From Prorocentrum cordatum (Eukaryota; Sar; Dinophyceae; Prorocentrales; Prorocentraceae), in assembly GCA_963575745.1 (NCBI GenBank), contig CAUYUJ010015284.1, positions 185,001-249,000 of the forward strand: a stretch of DNA of 64,000 nucleotides, in the 5' to 3' direction. The first letter of the stretch is position 1, and every line of letters begins with the position of its first letter. Shown in pieces: positions 43,304-54,269 of the stretch. The notes beneath the pieces were generated by a model that searched no databases, had not been told where the DNA came from, and was given only the letters and a program-made list of their open reading frames with translations. A program made the translations under genes and the position numbers.

Positions 43304-45650
43304 TGACGATGATGGCAAGGAGGACGGGTAGGGGGAGTTAAAAGTTCAAAGAGGACATTAAGGAGTTCGATGATGAGGAGGATGGCAAGGGGGTCCACAG
43401 GGTTTGGTTCGAACTTGCCCAACAGATCGTGAGTCTGCGAAGGAGCTTGCCTTGACCTCGTGACAGCACATGCAAAACGTGCCAGCATATGCTGCCCCTG
43501 GACTTGTCGGGGTAAGCTACTCGCAGATGCGTATCAAGATGCGCCGGCGCACAAAAAGTGCCCTGAAGCATTGCTGGCGGTTTTTAGTCCCGCGCGCAGC
43601 AAACTTTGCGGCAAGCGGGCATTCGTGCAAATCCTTTGCTTCTTCGGTGCTACCTACGACATTGAATAATGACGACTGAGAAGCGAAAGTCGCTCGCCAA
43701 GGCGCACGTCCTCAAACTGCCCTGGCGTCACTTTTGGAGAACTGGTTCTCCTTCAATCACAGGCCGTTCAGACATTGCTAGTGGGTCTTCGTTCAATCAC
43801 AGATCCGCGATTCGACTAGGCATCCACGTAGAGCTGGCCCTTTGGTGCGATCATAGACACGTCGCAATCCTCGTCCTTGCCGAAAACATGGGTTGACACC
43901 CAACCATAACAGCCTGTTTGGCCCACTCTACCAGTGTTTTTTTACCAAGCTCCTTGGGCGAGGCCGCGAAGCTTTCTCGGAGCCGCCTTTGACCGTGTCG
44001 TGTACGAGGTCGCCCATGCTGACTCGGTGCTGCGAGCTCTTCTCCTTCGGTCTGCGGAAATCGATATCTGCGCGGCGTTAGCCATGGCAGATGCTTCGTC
44101 ATCCATGCTGTCTTGATCTGGAACCGTCTCTTCCCGAACTGAAAGAATGGTACGTGGCCGTGATCGTGTTCAGCAAGGCTGTGAACGGTCTCACGAGGAG
44201 ATTGAACGGGAGCTTGATATTTAACGGTTCAGCCTGTGCCCGAGTTGGTGTAGGTGTACTTTGAATGGGTTATACGTCAAATTGAGCGGGCTGAAGTGCT
44301 GATTGAACATATTCCGCTTGAAGTTTGCCAAATGCGTACCCTCCAACTATGCAGGAGTGCCATCCTTGTCGTCCGCCTGGCCGCCACCCTCGTCGACCCC
44401 TCGTGATCTGATCCTAGCCCATAACGTTCGACACCTACGGTGGCAGGGGACCGGACGGCGGCAGCATCGGCGAGGGGGGGAGGAGGAGGCCAATAGTTCA
44501 TCAAGGATGTGCATGCCCACGAACTCCGCTCTTCGCGTTGCTGAGCACTGGAGGCGGCGGCGGTGGCGGTGGCAGATACCCCAATCATTGCAAGGCCACG
44601 ATGCATGAGCCGCGCCTTGGAGGCATGCGCGGGGCAGAAGCTACGTACAGGGGGAGGCGTGAGGATCTCTTGGGCCCTCTGTGGCTACGATCAAACTTTG
44701 GTGGAAGAGGGTGAGATAAGTTGGGGGAGAAGGAGGGCGGGAGGGGGGTGGGTGGGGGGAGGCTAAGGGGAGGAGGCGGATGCCGGGAGGGGGGGGGGGA
44801 AAAGCACAAGGAGGGGGGATATATGGGGAGGTAGAATGGGAGGAATGGGAAGAAGCATGAGATAGGGGAGGAGGTGGAGGAGAAGGCTGAGGGGGAATGA
44901 TGAAACGGAGGAAAGAGGGGAGAAGGGGGAGGAGTAGTCGACAGCACCGTCCTCCGCCTCTTCTCTACCCCAGTCCCCCCCCTCTGCCTACCATCATTAT
45001 CCTGCTGTTGCTCCCCCTCCTCACCTGCTCCTCATCCTCCCCTCCCGCTTGTCAGCGGCTTCTCACTTTGGCTTTAGTGTCATGCCGCGTTTTGTTGCAG
45101 TGCCATGCTGCGCGGCTACTCTTCTTCAGGGCGCTCTGCCAGCCCGCAAGGTAACAGCCGAAGTGGTGCCAGCGACTTCCGCGCGCCTGCGGTAGTGCCA
45201 GCAGGTCTCGATATCGGTGGCAGCGCAAGGGTCTTCTTGAAAGAACTGCCCTAAAGAGAGTTGACCAGATGGGTTGGTCAGGGCTGACCAGAGCTGGCCA
45301 GGGGACTGGCTGGAGGACAGGCGCTTCCGTCCACGAGCCAGTCGTATAAGGTTGGTCGCGTGCTTGCTTGATCGAGGGCGTTGGGGCGACGGCCGTGCGG
45401 GCCTGCTGCTGCTGGGCGGATGCAAGAGGCCGCGCCGGGAGGGCCTGATCCTTGTCAGCGGGGCCGTGGCCAAGCGGCCAATGCAGCCGAGGAGGTCTTC
45501 AGTGGGGCCCCGCTGGCCACGGCACCTTGCCCGCAGGCGCCGATGATCCTCAGGACGTGTGGTGGCCCAGTGTGTCCTCACCACGTGCAGCCCCACCGAC
45601 GTCACCCAGCCTGTGTCGGCCCTCATTGCACCGCCTGCGGCGCAATGAGG
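43304..45650. other. Stretch without an assignable gene
   Basis: Short open frames at about 43470-43680 and 43669-44100 have mixed composition but no recognisable domain on either strand. About 44700-44940 is a G-rich purine stretch and 44940-45060 is pyrimidine-rich. Confidence 0.45.
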
Positions 45651-45907
45651 GCCTTCGGTGGATAAGCACACGCTGGCGCTGACACGCGTTCTGGAGATCG
45701 TCGACGCCCGCTGCCTGCCGCGCCCGAGGCCGCTTCGCGTCCCGCGTCACAGAGGGTTTAACATGGGCCTGCCCGCCCCTGGAGCGGGACCACCTGGCCA
45801 GCGCGCACCCAGCGCCCCCCGACGGCCTGGCCGTTTGGGTTGCGGCGGGGTCTCGAGGGTGTGTTGCAGCCACGAGCGGCCACGGCAGCCTCGGAGACGG
45901 AGCAGGC

Positions 45908-47058
45908 GTGCCGCTGCACGACTGCGGCCACCCGGAGCGGCATGGCCCGCCACCCGTGGCACAGGTTTTCGGGCCGGCATCCAGCTTCGCGCTGGAGAAA
46001 GAGGAGGAAGCGCGGGCACAGACACAGGCGAGGCCTGTGGCCCGCCTGCCGCTGGCCGGGGCACCACGCTTGGGAGAGGAAGGAAAGACCTGGCCACAGA
46101 TCGGCGGAGGCAGTAAGTGGCGGCTGCATATTTGGGAACCTGGCCAAGGGCACCCGCTCCTCCTACGCGAGCAGTGGCTTCTTCTCATGAAGGCAGGGAA
46201 GCAGAGCCCCGACCTGATTGGCCTGGGTCGAGAAGGGCGGAAGGAGGACGAGGACGTCCTAGACTGGGTGGTCCAGCTGGGACACTACCAGAAGCTCTCG
46301 GAGGGCACGATCTGGGGGAAGTTAATGGCCGTCCGCCACTACAGCGTCGCTGCGGTGTACCCCGACCATTTGGAGCTGGCTCCCCGCCTTTGGCTGGCCT
46401 CGGGAGGCCTTCGCCGCTTGGGAACAATGCAGAACCGCAAGTACCCGGTGACGGTGGAGATGTTGGCATGGCCCTCCTAAACTTCACACCACTGGAAAGG
46501 TAGGTAACGTCGCCAATTGGACCGCCATCTCTGTGGCCTTCTTATTATTATTATTCTTCTTATTCTTCTTCATGCTTCTGGCCTCGGAGTGCCTGGCGGA
46601 CGCCTCCAAGCCGTGGGCCGCGGAGCGGGTTCTCCTACGAAGGGGCGTTACCCCAGGGAAGGAAAGAGCAGTATGCCCCGCGTTCTGGGGGGGCAGACGA
46701 GACAGTCATCTACATCGAGGGAGGCAAGATCGATCAGTATAACTCCGGGGGCGGCCACAACAACTGATTATACCACCGGCGACGACCTCTGCCCGGCGAA
46801 GGCACTGGCGGAGCTGGAAAGGCTCGCACCGCAGAGGTGGACGTCGGAAGGAGACCTCCACCTCTTCCGGGACCAGGAAGGCAACCCCACAAGGCGCCAG
46901 GAGGTCAAGGCCCTCTTGGACCAGCGGTGGGCACCCACCCGTTGCGCATTGGAAGCCACCTCAGGATCGGGGACACCACCGCCATGTACCATGCCGTCCC
47001 TGATCAGGAGCGGTCGAAGCGGCTCGGCATGTGGAAGTCCAGCGAGCAAAGCGATTAG
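45908..47058 (+). pseudogene. Inactivated tyrosine recombinase (Crypton/DIRS-type)
   Basis: Frame 45908-46480 ends in the SAM-like core-binding region: LDWVVQLGHYQKLSEGTIWG, KLMAVRHYSVAAVYPDHLEL, GGLRRLGTMQNRKYPVTVEM. The catalytic region follows in other frames: FFFMLLASECLAD near 46566-46604, ETVIYIEGGKIDQYN near 46699-46743, LCPAKALAELERL near 46790, and HLRIGDTTAMYHAVPDQERS then KRLGMWKSS near 46957-47040. These blocks match the family in which integrase joins DNA via Tyr. The Arg expected in the (R)ASE block is Leu here (codon 46578-46580), the HxxR box is shortened to HLR, and the chain stops after MWKSSEQSD without the nucleophilic Tyr. With at least three frame changes, the copy is dead. 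Confidence 0.75.
46500..46580 (+). other. ATT/CTT microsatellite inside the recombinase relic
   Basis: TTATTATTATTATTCTTCTT at about 46541-46560, which codes for Leu/Phe and may have expanded the helix before the catalytic block. Confidence 0.7.
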
Positions 47059-47074
47059 AGGAGAAATGCCGTTT

Positions 47075-47880
47075 TGCTGAGAGGGAAGGTGCAGCCTTAT
47101 GTTTCTAACATGTTTGGCTCGTTAGGGGGCCAGGACCCTCCCCCGGACCCAACGCGCGGGGAAGGTACGTTCTTGCCCGCTGCCACGCGGGGCCCGATGG
47201 GGTCCCTTTGTTCCCGTTGGCCGGTCGGTTTAGCTAGTTCAGCGTTGTTAGGAGCACCGCCGCGCTATTTGACGCACACACTGGGAAGGCTGCGGTGCCC
47301 CGCGGTATCGCCACGTTTTTTATCGCATCGCGTGGCTCATCCCGTAATTTTCGCGAGCGCGCCTACCGAGGGTGGAACCCCTGCCAAGCAAGCAACACCG
47401 ACGCGGGCTGCCCCCGTCGCGATGCGCGCGGGGTACTTTGTGACCCGCAGCCGGTGTACTTGGGGATCTCTCACCCAGGGCCCGTCCGCGGATGCCCCCC
47501 CATCCCTCGTGGCACACGCACACACACACACACCGCCCGCGCTCGAGCGAAGATTACACGTCTTTTCCTCCCTGCCACCCTGCCTCGCCCTGGTAGGGGC
47601 CAGCGGCGGACCGCTGTGCGACTGAGCCCACACAGCGCCACGTGAAAGGATCCTCCCGCTCCCTCTCTCCTCGCATCGGGTGAGTTCACCGCGGGCGAAT
47701 CCTGCCTTCTTCTCGGGAGGGATACAGAGCATCGGTGACATGCGCGCCGTCTTTCAAACGGCGTGCTACTCGTCCGCTTTTTGGACCACAACCCTTCGCT
47801 TGGAACAGAAACGCGCTGATGGGGTCGTCCGACTGGGCTGACATTGATGCTGTGTTTGCTTTCCGGCTCCCTCCCCCCCC
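47075..47880. other. No supportable gene
   Basis: One long open frame here has no domain. A CACACA run occurs at about 47516-47533. The end is a polypyrimidine tract (about 47866-47884) leading to the first EF-hand exon. Confidence 0.5.
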
Positions 47881-47886
47881 CGCCAG

Positions 47887-47955
47887 GAGGAGTTCAAACG
47901 CTTGGACACGAAAGGGACCGGCACCCTGGAGGCGAAGGATCTGGCGCCGGTGGTG
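47887..47955 (+). CDS. Exon encoding EF-hand 1
   Basis: A textbook acceptor (CTCCCTCCCCCCCCCGCCAG ends at 47886) precedes a 69-base, phase-0/phase-0 exon: EEFKRLDTKGTGTLEAKDLAPVV, with GTGAGC as donor at 47956. The loop DTKGTGTLEAKD fits the EF-hand rule (Asp at 1, Gly at 6, hydrophobic at 8, acidic at 12), with Lys at 3 and Asp rather than Glu at 12, so Ca2+ affinity may be reduced. The flanking F-x-x-L helix is present. The next exon in the same phase carries the partner loop 35 residues on, the usual spacing within an EF-hand pair. Upstream exons were not found. Confidence 0.68.
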
Positions 47956-48159
47956 GTGAGCCTGACCTCGGCGGCCCGGGGGCGGCTTCCCCCTCATGCC
48001 CAGCGTGCCCCTCCGTGCTTCTCCCGGCCCCTTTTTCCTTCATCCTCCTCCACTTGATCCATGTCCTTCCTCTTCCGCCCCTTTCCTTCTGCCCCCCCCG
48101 TCCTTTCGCCTTCAATATTATCCCACCTCGTCGTCGTCCTCTTCATCCTCCTTCTGCTT

Positions 48160-50720
48160 TTCCGTCCCCACCTCTTCCTCCTTCCCCGCTCTAGTTATTC
48201 GTACTCCTCCCTTCTTCTCCTTCCTCCGCCTGCTCCATGTCCTCCCCTGGTTTCTCCCATCCTCCAACTCCACTTCCCTATTGCTTCCCCCCCTCCAGCT
48301 TATCCGTCTTCCAACCTCCCTACTCATTCCAATGAACACACTGAAAGCACGGGCCCGAAAAGAATCTTCCGAAATTCTGAAGAAGTGATTTCCGAAATTG
48401 GCGAGAACGAACTTCCGACATTTCCACCCCTCCCCCATTATCATCCTCCTCATCCTCCCCCTCCCCAACATCATCCCAACCGTTTTCCTCCCTCCTCCCT
48501 CTACATTGTCGTCCTCCTCCCCTTCCTTCCCCTTTTCTGCTCATTCGCCGCCCTACTCTTTCTTCCTCCTTCTCTTCGCCCAGCCCCATTCTTCATAATT
48601 GCATGAATGTTCCTCGCCACACCTCCAAACGGACTGGTAGGGATGGCCTTTCGTTTCGCCTGAGTGTCCCTCGTAATTTTGATCATGAAGTTGATACGCT
48701 TGGCAGCGAAGTACGCGAATGGAGGGCGAACATTTTGCAAATGTTGCCCTCGCCTCAGCACCGTGCGCAGTTGCATTGAAAGCCGACAGACCGACCTTGA
48801 TAGATATCAAGTCGTTGTGTGAGTTAGCTGTAGGTTCACACCGCAGTCGTGTTCAATGCTTGCACCAAACACACGGAAAGAGGTGATGCAGTTTTGCAGC
48901 ATTGGGTTCTCGCTTCGACACCGCTTGTTGTCGTGCTCGGATTTGGCAATTGCTTTACCGATGGATGGCGGCCCAATCTCTACATAGGGCTGTCGCTTGA
49001 GACTTTGTCAGGGTGCACGACCTTTTCATTGAACGGCCCAAGACTCAAGATGGTGGTGCCATCCTGAGCCGTCTCTGGCCATCCTGAGGTCGTCTTGGAG
49101 GTGTTCTTTGCGCGGCCGTAGGGCAGTCTGTGTCGGCTGGAGTGTATCCCAGCTCTGTGTTCTGATCATGTCATGTTACACGGCGAAAGCTCAAACATCA
49201 GCTATCAAGTATGCAGTGTTGATTCAGTATGTTTGGCCTGTCCAGGGTGCTTTCGAGGGTGGTTGGGCTGGTGGCCTCTTGGCGGCGGCTTCAGCCTTGT
49301 GTTGCGTTAGGGGGGCCTTGCGGCTTTTTGCGGCTGGTTAGCAATTGATCCGGTTGGTGTGTAAGTCGTCGCGAAATGTGACCACGTGCTTGCGGCACTT
49401 CCCTCGCGGTGTGTTTTGATTTGTGTGTTGAATTTCTGCCCCATTTCCTCTTCCGCTTTCTCCGCCCTAGTTATTCGTACTCCTCCCTTCTTCTCCTTCC
49501 TCCGCCTCCTCCATGTCCTCCCCTGGTTTCCCCCATCCTCCAGCTCCTCTTCCCTCTTGCTTCCCCCCCTCCAGCTTATCCGTCGTCAGCCGCCCTACTC
49601 ATTCCAATAAACACACTGAAAGCACAAGCCCGAGAACAAACTTCCGAAATTCTGAAGAAAGGATTCCTGACATTGGAGAAAACGAACTTCCGATATGGCC
49701 GCCCCTCCCCCATTATCATCCTCCTCGTCCTCCCCCTCCCCCACATCAGCCCAACCGTTTTCCTCCCTCCTCCCTCTACATTGTCGTCCTCCTCCCCTTC
49801 CTTCCCCTTTTCTGCTCATTCGCCGCCCTTCGCTTCCTTCCTCCTCCTCACCCAGCCCCATTCCTCATACATGAATGTTCCTCGTCACACGTCCAGACGG
49901 ACTGGTAGGGATGGCCTGTCGTTTTGCCTGAGTGTCCCTCGTAATTTCGATCATGAAGTTGGATGCGCCCAGCAGCAAAGTATGCGAATGCAGGGCGAAC
50001 CGTTTGCAAACGTTGCCTTCGCCTCAGCGTCGCGTGCATTCGTTTTGAAAGCCAGCAGACCGACCTTGATAGATATCAGGTCGTTGCCTGCGTTTGCTGT
50101 AGGTTCACACTGCAATCGCGTTCAATACTTGCACGAAACACACGGAAAGAGGTGATGCAGTTTTGCAGCATTGGGTTCTCGCTTCGACACCGCTTGTTGT
50201 CGTGCTCGGATTTGGCAATGGCTTTACCGATGGAGGGCGTCCCCTTCTCAATACTGGGCTCTTGTTCAAGATTTCCTCAGATTGTACGACTTTTTCACTT
50301 AACGGCCCAAGACTCAATACTCAATATGGTGGTATCATCCTGAGCTGTCTCTGGCCATCCTGAGGTCGCCTTGGAGGCATTATTTGCGCGGTCGTAGGTC
50401 AGTCCTGGGTCGGCTGGAGGGTATCCCGGCTTTGTGTTCTGACCATCTCATGTAACACGGCGAAAGATCCAACATCAGCTTTCAAGTATGCAGTGTTGAT
50501 TCAGTCTGTTTTCCCCGCCCAGGGTGCTTTCGGGGGTGGGTGGGCTGGTGGCCACTTCGAGGGATGGCTTCAGCCCTATGTTGCGTTAGGGGGGCTTCTG
50601 GCTCTTCGCGGCAGGTTAGCAATTGTATCGGTTGGGTTGTGTAAGTCGTCGTGTAAGTTTGAGCTCGTGTTTGCGTCTCTTCTCTTCTCTCGCGGACACC
50701 ACAGGTGCTTTGTGTTTTGT
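48160..50720. repeat. 1.27-kb tandem duplication (two copies)
   Basis: Copy 1 is about 48160-49430 and copy 2 about 49440-50720. Anchors: CTAGTTATTCGTACTCCTCC at about 48192 and 49467, GCAGCATTGGGTTCTCGCTT at about 48896 and 50166, and GTGCTCGGATTTGGCAAT at about 48932 and 50201, all offset by about 1270. The copies are highly similar with small indels and are non-coding, with pyrimidine-rich first halves. The whole pair lies inside the intron between the two EF-hand exons. Confidence 0.93.
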
Positions 50721-50794
50721 TCGTTGGTCGTCAGACCTTTTCAGCGGGAAGCTTGTTCGGTGGCATGGCTGGCTCAGCACCGAGGGCGTGACAG

Positions 50795-50923
50795 GCGAAA
50801 GATGTAGCCGTCGACGAGAAGCATTGCAAGAAGTTCCTCAAGTGGTTCGACGTCAACATGGACGGCAACATCGACCAAGCGGAGCGGTGGGGAGAAACCA
50901 AAGCGGAGGGAGCGCGGCGTTAA
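50795..50923 (+). CDS. Exon encoding EF-hand 2
   Basis: After GTGACAG (AG at 50793-50794) the phase-0 frame reads AKDVAVDEKHCKKFLKWFDV and NMDGNIDQAERWGETKAEGA, with a stop at TAA 50921-50923. The loop DVNMDGNIDQAE is a canonical Ca2+-binding EF-hand (D-x-N-x-D-G-x-I-D-x-x-E) with a proper entering helix. It joins in phase with the exon at 47887-47955. The real exon probably ends near the loop's last Glu (about 50881-50886), because a following exon at 53007 would continue the exiting helix. If so, the WGETKAEGARR tail is intronic. Possible roles include a calmodulin-like sensor or the Ca2+-binding part of a larger enzyme. Confidence 0.7.
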   Translation, partial: AKDVAVDEKHCKKFLKWFDVNMDGNIDQAERWGETKAEGARR

Positions 50924-50949
50924 TTGTGATACGCGCTCTATATCGGGAG

Positions 50950-51085
50950 ACAAAGAGAGAGAGAGAGAGAGAGGACAAATAATGAAAGAGATAGGGAGAG
51001 AGAGAGAGACAGAGACAGAGGCAGAGGCAGAGACAGAGACAGAAACACACAGAGAGAGAGAGAGAGGGACAGCCAGAGGCAGAGG
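50950..51085. repeat. (GA)n tract
   Basis: GA dinucleotides with CA and GG interruptions; overlapping open frames on either strand are artefacts. Confidence 0.95.
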
Positions 51086-51229
51086 GAGAGGCAGAAAGGG
51101 TAAAGTGGTGGCCACTCGGCTAAAACAGAAGGGGATAAGAAGGATACGGCCTCTGGAAACACCGAGGGCCACTGATTCACGACGGCACTCCTGCACAACC
51201 AATCAGAAGAATGGTAATTACCATTATGG

Positions 51230-51787
51230 ATGGCTGCGGTTGACTTCAAGAAAGCGTTCGACTGTGTCAACCACGACGCACTGTGGCACTCATTCTACGA
51301 GCAACAGGTGCCGAAGCTCGACATCCACCTACTCGAGCAATACTACACAAACCAAACCGCTACAGTAAGGACTGACAGCACTAGCCGAAAGTTCAACATC
51401 CAACGAGGTGTGAAACAAGGAGAACCACTGAGCTCCCTACTCTTCAACGCACTACTTGAAGGCACCTTCCGGCGCATGAAGGACATATGGCGCAAACATT
51501 CAGTTTGGCATATAGATGGGCTTCACCCCGGACACCCTCCTCACCAACTTACGTTTTGCAGACGACGTTGAATTGTGTGCCCCGAATTTACGTCAGCTGA
51601 AATGTTTTTTGCGCGACCGCAAGCTCCAATCGGTACGGTGCGGCCTGGAACTACATCCAGACAAGACACAAGTACTGACCAACATCACCGGGCGACAAGG
51701 AAGAACCATCAAGGCCACCAACATTGAAGGTGATCTGCTACGCCCACTGTCATGTACGGATGCTGCTAGTGGACCCTTACTAAAGAC
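51230..51787 (+). pseudogene. LINE C reverse transcriptase palm and thumb
   Basis: Palm block A is AAVDFKKAFDCVNHDALWHS (catalytic Asp codon 51242-51244). Next come QRGVKQGEPLSSLLFNALLE (GxxQGxPLS block), then in a second frame LRFADDVELCAPNLRQL (Asp pair 51561-51566) and GLELHPDKTQVLTN, the thumb block after the catalytic box. A frameshift near 51510-51560 separates the two. All catalytic Asp are still present, so the copy is relatively young compared with LINE A and B. RT synthesises cDNA at the nicked target. Confidence 0.9.
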
Positions 51788-52363
51788 ATGATTCCAGTAC
51801 TCCAACAAACACAGCGAAATATGATCCGAATCATTGTGGGCACTGGCCGAAGACGCGCGCGAGCGAACCACCAGCACGACGACGAGAAATCATTCCAGCC
51901 TAGCGACGAGGAGAAGGAAAACCGGACAGAGCGCTCAGGGCCTGACGAAGACTCCGCCGAAAGCAATCCAGACAACAGCAGCACGAACAAAGATGACTCC
52001 GACAAAAACGGAAGCACCGAAAGCAACGACAGCGACGACGACGGCAGTGCCAGCAGCAACGACGACAGCACCGACAGCAACGACGGATTGGAGCCATGGG
52101 CACAATTCATCCGACGAGCGACGCACTCAGCCGACGCCGATGCCTGACCCGCGCGCGTCGACGACTGGGCTTCGCACTACTTCCGAACAAAATGGGGATG
52201 GGCTAGCCGGGTTGCGAATTTACCCGCCGACCGACGAGCCCGACGCGCCGCCGCTTGGAAGCCTCCACTACATACAGAAGACCCGCCCAGCGAAAGCACG
52301 GTGAACAGCGGGAGCGTTGGGACCACGAGATCGCGTCGACCAAGACAAGAGACCTCCCGATGA
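51788..52363 (+). pseudogene. LINE C C-terminal region (acidic insert and KWGWA motif)
   Basis: One frame continues from 51788 with QQTQRNMIRIIVGTGRR, a strongly acidic Ser/Asp/Glu-rich stretch (about 51880-52090), one in-frame TGA (52145-52147), then DWASHYFRTKWGWASRVANL and a basic end to 52363. RNMIR...R and the RxKWxWAxxVA pattern are common at the C-termini of a group of LINE reverse transcriptases. The acidic insert is unusual in that place and might be a simple-sequence expansion. Confidence 0.72.
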
Positions 52364-53000
52364 TTCTGGATGCGAGGGGTTGTTTGCACTGGCTTGCGAC
52401 ACCTACACTTGGCAGGGGTTAAAAACAAATTCGTATTGTACGTTGTAGACCATCATCTCCAGCTCTCGGCCTCTACCTGTCGACATTCCACCCCACCCCA
52501 CCGCAAACTTCCACCTCCAACTGTCGACCTCCAGCTACTGGCCTCCACCTCACCAGACAGACTTTTGATTTACAGCTTAGGGCGCCCAGCGCCAACCACC
52601 AGCTATAGCAAGTCTTCCTCTTCCAGCTTTCTGCCTCCACCTCGACCTTCCGCTTCATAGGGTGACGTCCACCCTCCAGCATCCGACTACCAGCATTCAC
52701 ATTAAGTGCCGGATTTCAGCCTCGAGGACCAGATCTTCAGGCAGAACGGTCCACAATGGCTCTGGCCCCCCCGCGCTGGCCTGGAAGGGCCCCACATTCG
52801 GCGGAACCGCGCGCTCGCTCGCGCGCTGACGCCCCCGGAGGCTTTCAGAGGCCGCGCAAGGGCCGCAACGAGCCCCAAACTCTCAGAAACTTGCGTCGCC
52901 GTGCGGGGGGTGGGATAGAAGACGGGGGCGCGCGGCCGCGGAGGAGAATTAGGAGGGCCTTCGCCCCGTCCTCATCCTCCCCATCGTTTTGTCCTTTCCC
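52364..53000. other. No gene; CCACCTCCAG-type units
   Basis: About 52455-52700 has degenerate units such as GACCTCCAGCT and GGCCTCCACCT. About 52960-53000 is the pyrimidine tract before the next candidate exon. Confidence 0.55.
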
Positions 53001-53006
53001 AAGCAG

Positions 53007-53115
53007 TGGCAGGAGTTTGTGGCGCTCGTCCAGTTCTGCTGGGTCGGCCACTTCCTCGAGTCGGAGGACCATTGGGCCCGCACCGTCGCCAGCATGCTCC
53101 GTGCCAACCTGCGGG
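53007..53115 (+). CDS. Candidate exon, possible continuation of the EF-hand protein
   Basis: After a pyrimidine-rich run and TTTCCCAAGCAG (AG at 53005-53006) a phase-0 frame reads WQEFVALVQFCWVGHFLESE and DHWARTVASMLRANL before it runs into GGA repeats. WQEFVALVQF directly after ...NIDQAE would complete the exiting helix of EF-hand 2. An alternative acceptor six bases further (GGCAG at 53012) would give EFVALVQF. No clear GT donor closes either the previous exon or this one; dinoflagellate introns often use GC or GA donors. Linkage is inferred. Confidence 0.45.
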
Positions 53116-53179
53116 GAGGGGGGCGAGGAGAAGGAGGAGAAGGAAAGGAGGGGAGCACAGCGGAGGAGGGGAAGGAGGC

Positions 53180-53570
53180 GACGGGATGATGAGAGGAGGA
53201 GGAGGAGGAGGGAGAGGAGGAGGAGGAGGAGGAGGAGGAGGAGGAGGAGGAAGAGGAGGAGGAGGAGGAGGAAGAGCGGGTCGGAGAGGGAGGAGGAGTA
53301 GACGGGAATAGAAGACAGGGGAGAGGGAGAGGAGAACGAGGGGAAAGGAGAGGACGAGGAGGGGGAGGAGGTGGAGGAGATGATCAAGGGGGAAGAGGAG
53401 GAGGACGACGACAATGATGAGAGGAGGGGGGGTGATAAATGGGATGGAGGGAGGAAGATGAGGATGACGAGAACAAGGGGCATGTGGATGGACGTGGAGG
53501 ATGGGACGAAGAGGAATGAGGAGGGACTGAAGGTCGAAGAGGGGGTATTGAGAAGGAGAGAGGGATTGGA
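53180..53570. repeat. (GGA)n purine region
   Basis: GGA/GAG triplets, densest at 53190-53300, then more diverged purine-rich sequence. Confidence 0.93.
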
Positions 53571-53582
53571 TTTTGATGAGAG

Positions 53583-53708
53583 ATGATTGTGATGTCGATG
53601 GTGATGGTAAGTGTGATGGTTATGATGATGCTGAGGATGATGATGAGGATGTTGCTGCGGATGATGATGCTGATGATGATGTTGATGATGGTGATGATGA
53701 TGGTGATG

Positions 53709-53740
<32 letters not shown>

Positions 53741-54225
53741 GATGGTGGTGACGGTGATGGTGCAGATGGCGATGATGGCGGTGGCGATGATGATAAAGGT
53801 GGTAATGGTGATGGAGATGATTGTGTTAATGCTGCTGCTGGTGCTGGTGATAATGCTGATGATGTTGGTGGTGCTGCTGATGATGACGATGATGAGGATG
53901 ATGGTGATGATACTGAGGGTGGCGATGGTGATAAAGAACACGATAACGATGATGATGATGATGGTGGTGATGATGATGATGCTGATGATGATGGTGATGG
54001 CGTCGGTGGTCATGGTGATGACGATGTTGAAGCTGGTGATACTGATGCTGATGTTGGTAATGATTATGTTATTGCTGGTGCTGATGATAGTGGTGATGCT
54101 GCTGCTGATTATGATGCTGATGCACATGATGCTGCGGCTGCCCATGGTGATCATGACGACGATGATGGTGTTGATGATGATGCTGATGATGACGGTCCTG
54201 ATGCTGATGCTGGTGCTGATGATGG

Positions 54226-54258
<33 letters not shown>

Positions 54259-54262
54259 CGCC
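53583..54262. repeat. (GAT)n array, about 680 bases
   Basis: GAT/TGA/ATG triplets with GCT, GGT and AAT variants. All three frames of this strand (Asp-, Met-rich) and an Ile-rich opposite frame stay open; none is a protein. Confidence 0.96.
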
Positions 54263-54269
54263 CTGGACT

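Larger units (their letters stand above)
51196..52363 (+). mobile_element. LINE C: 5'-truncated non-LTR retrotransposon
   Basis: The RT domain starts abruptly at its palm block, without endonuclease or finger blocks upstream. The preceding sequence is a (GA)n tract, so the copy is 5'-truncated, as is usual for target-primed reverse transcription. The fragment ends soon after the TGA at 52361-52363; no A-tail was identified. It lies in the same interval as the putative second intron of the EF-hand gene and in the same orientation. Confidence 0.85.
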
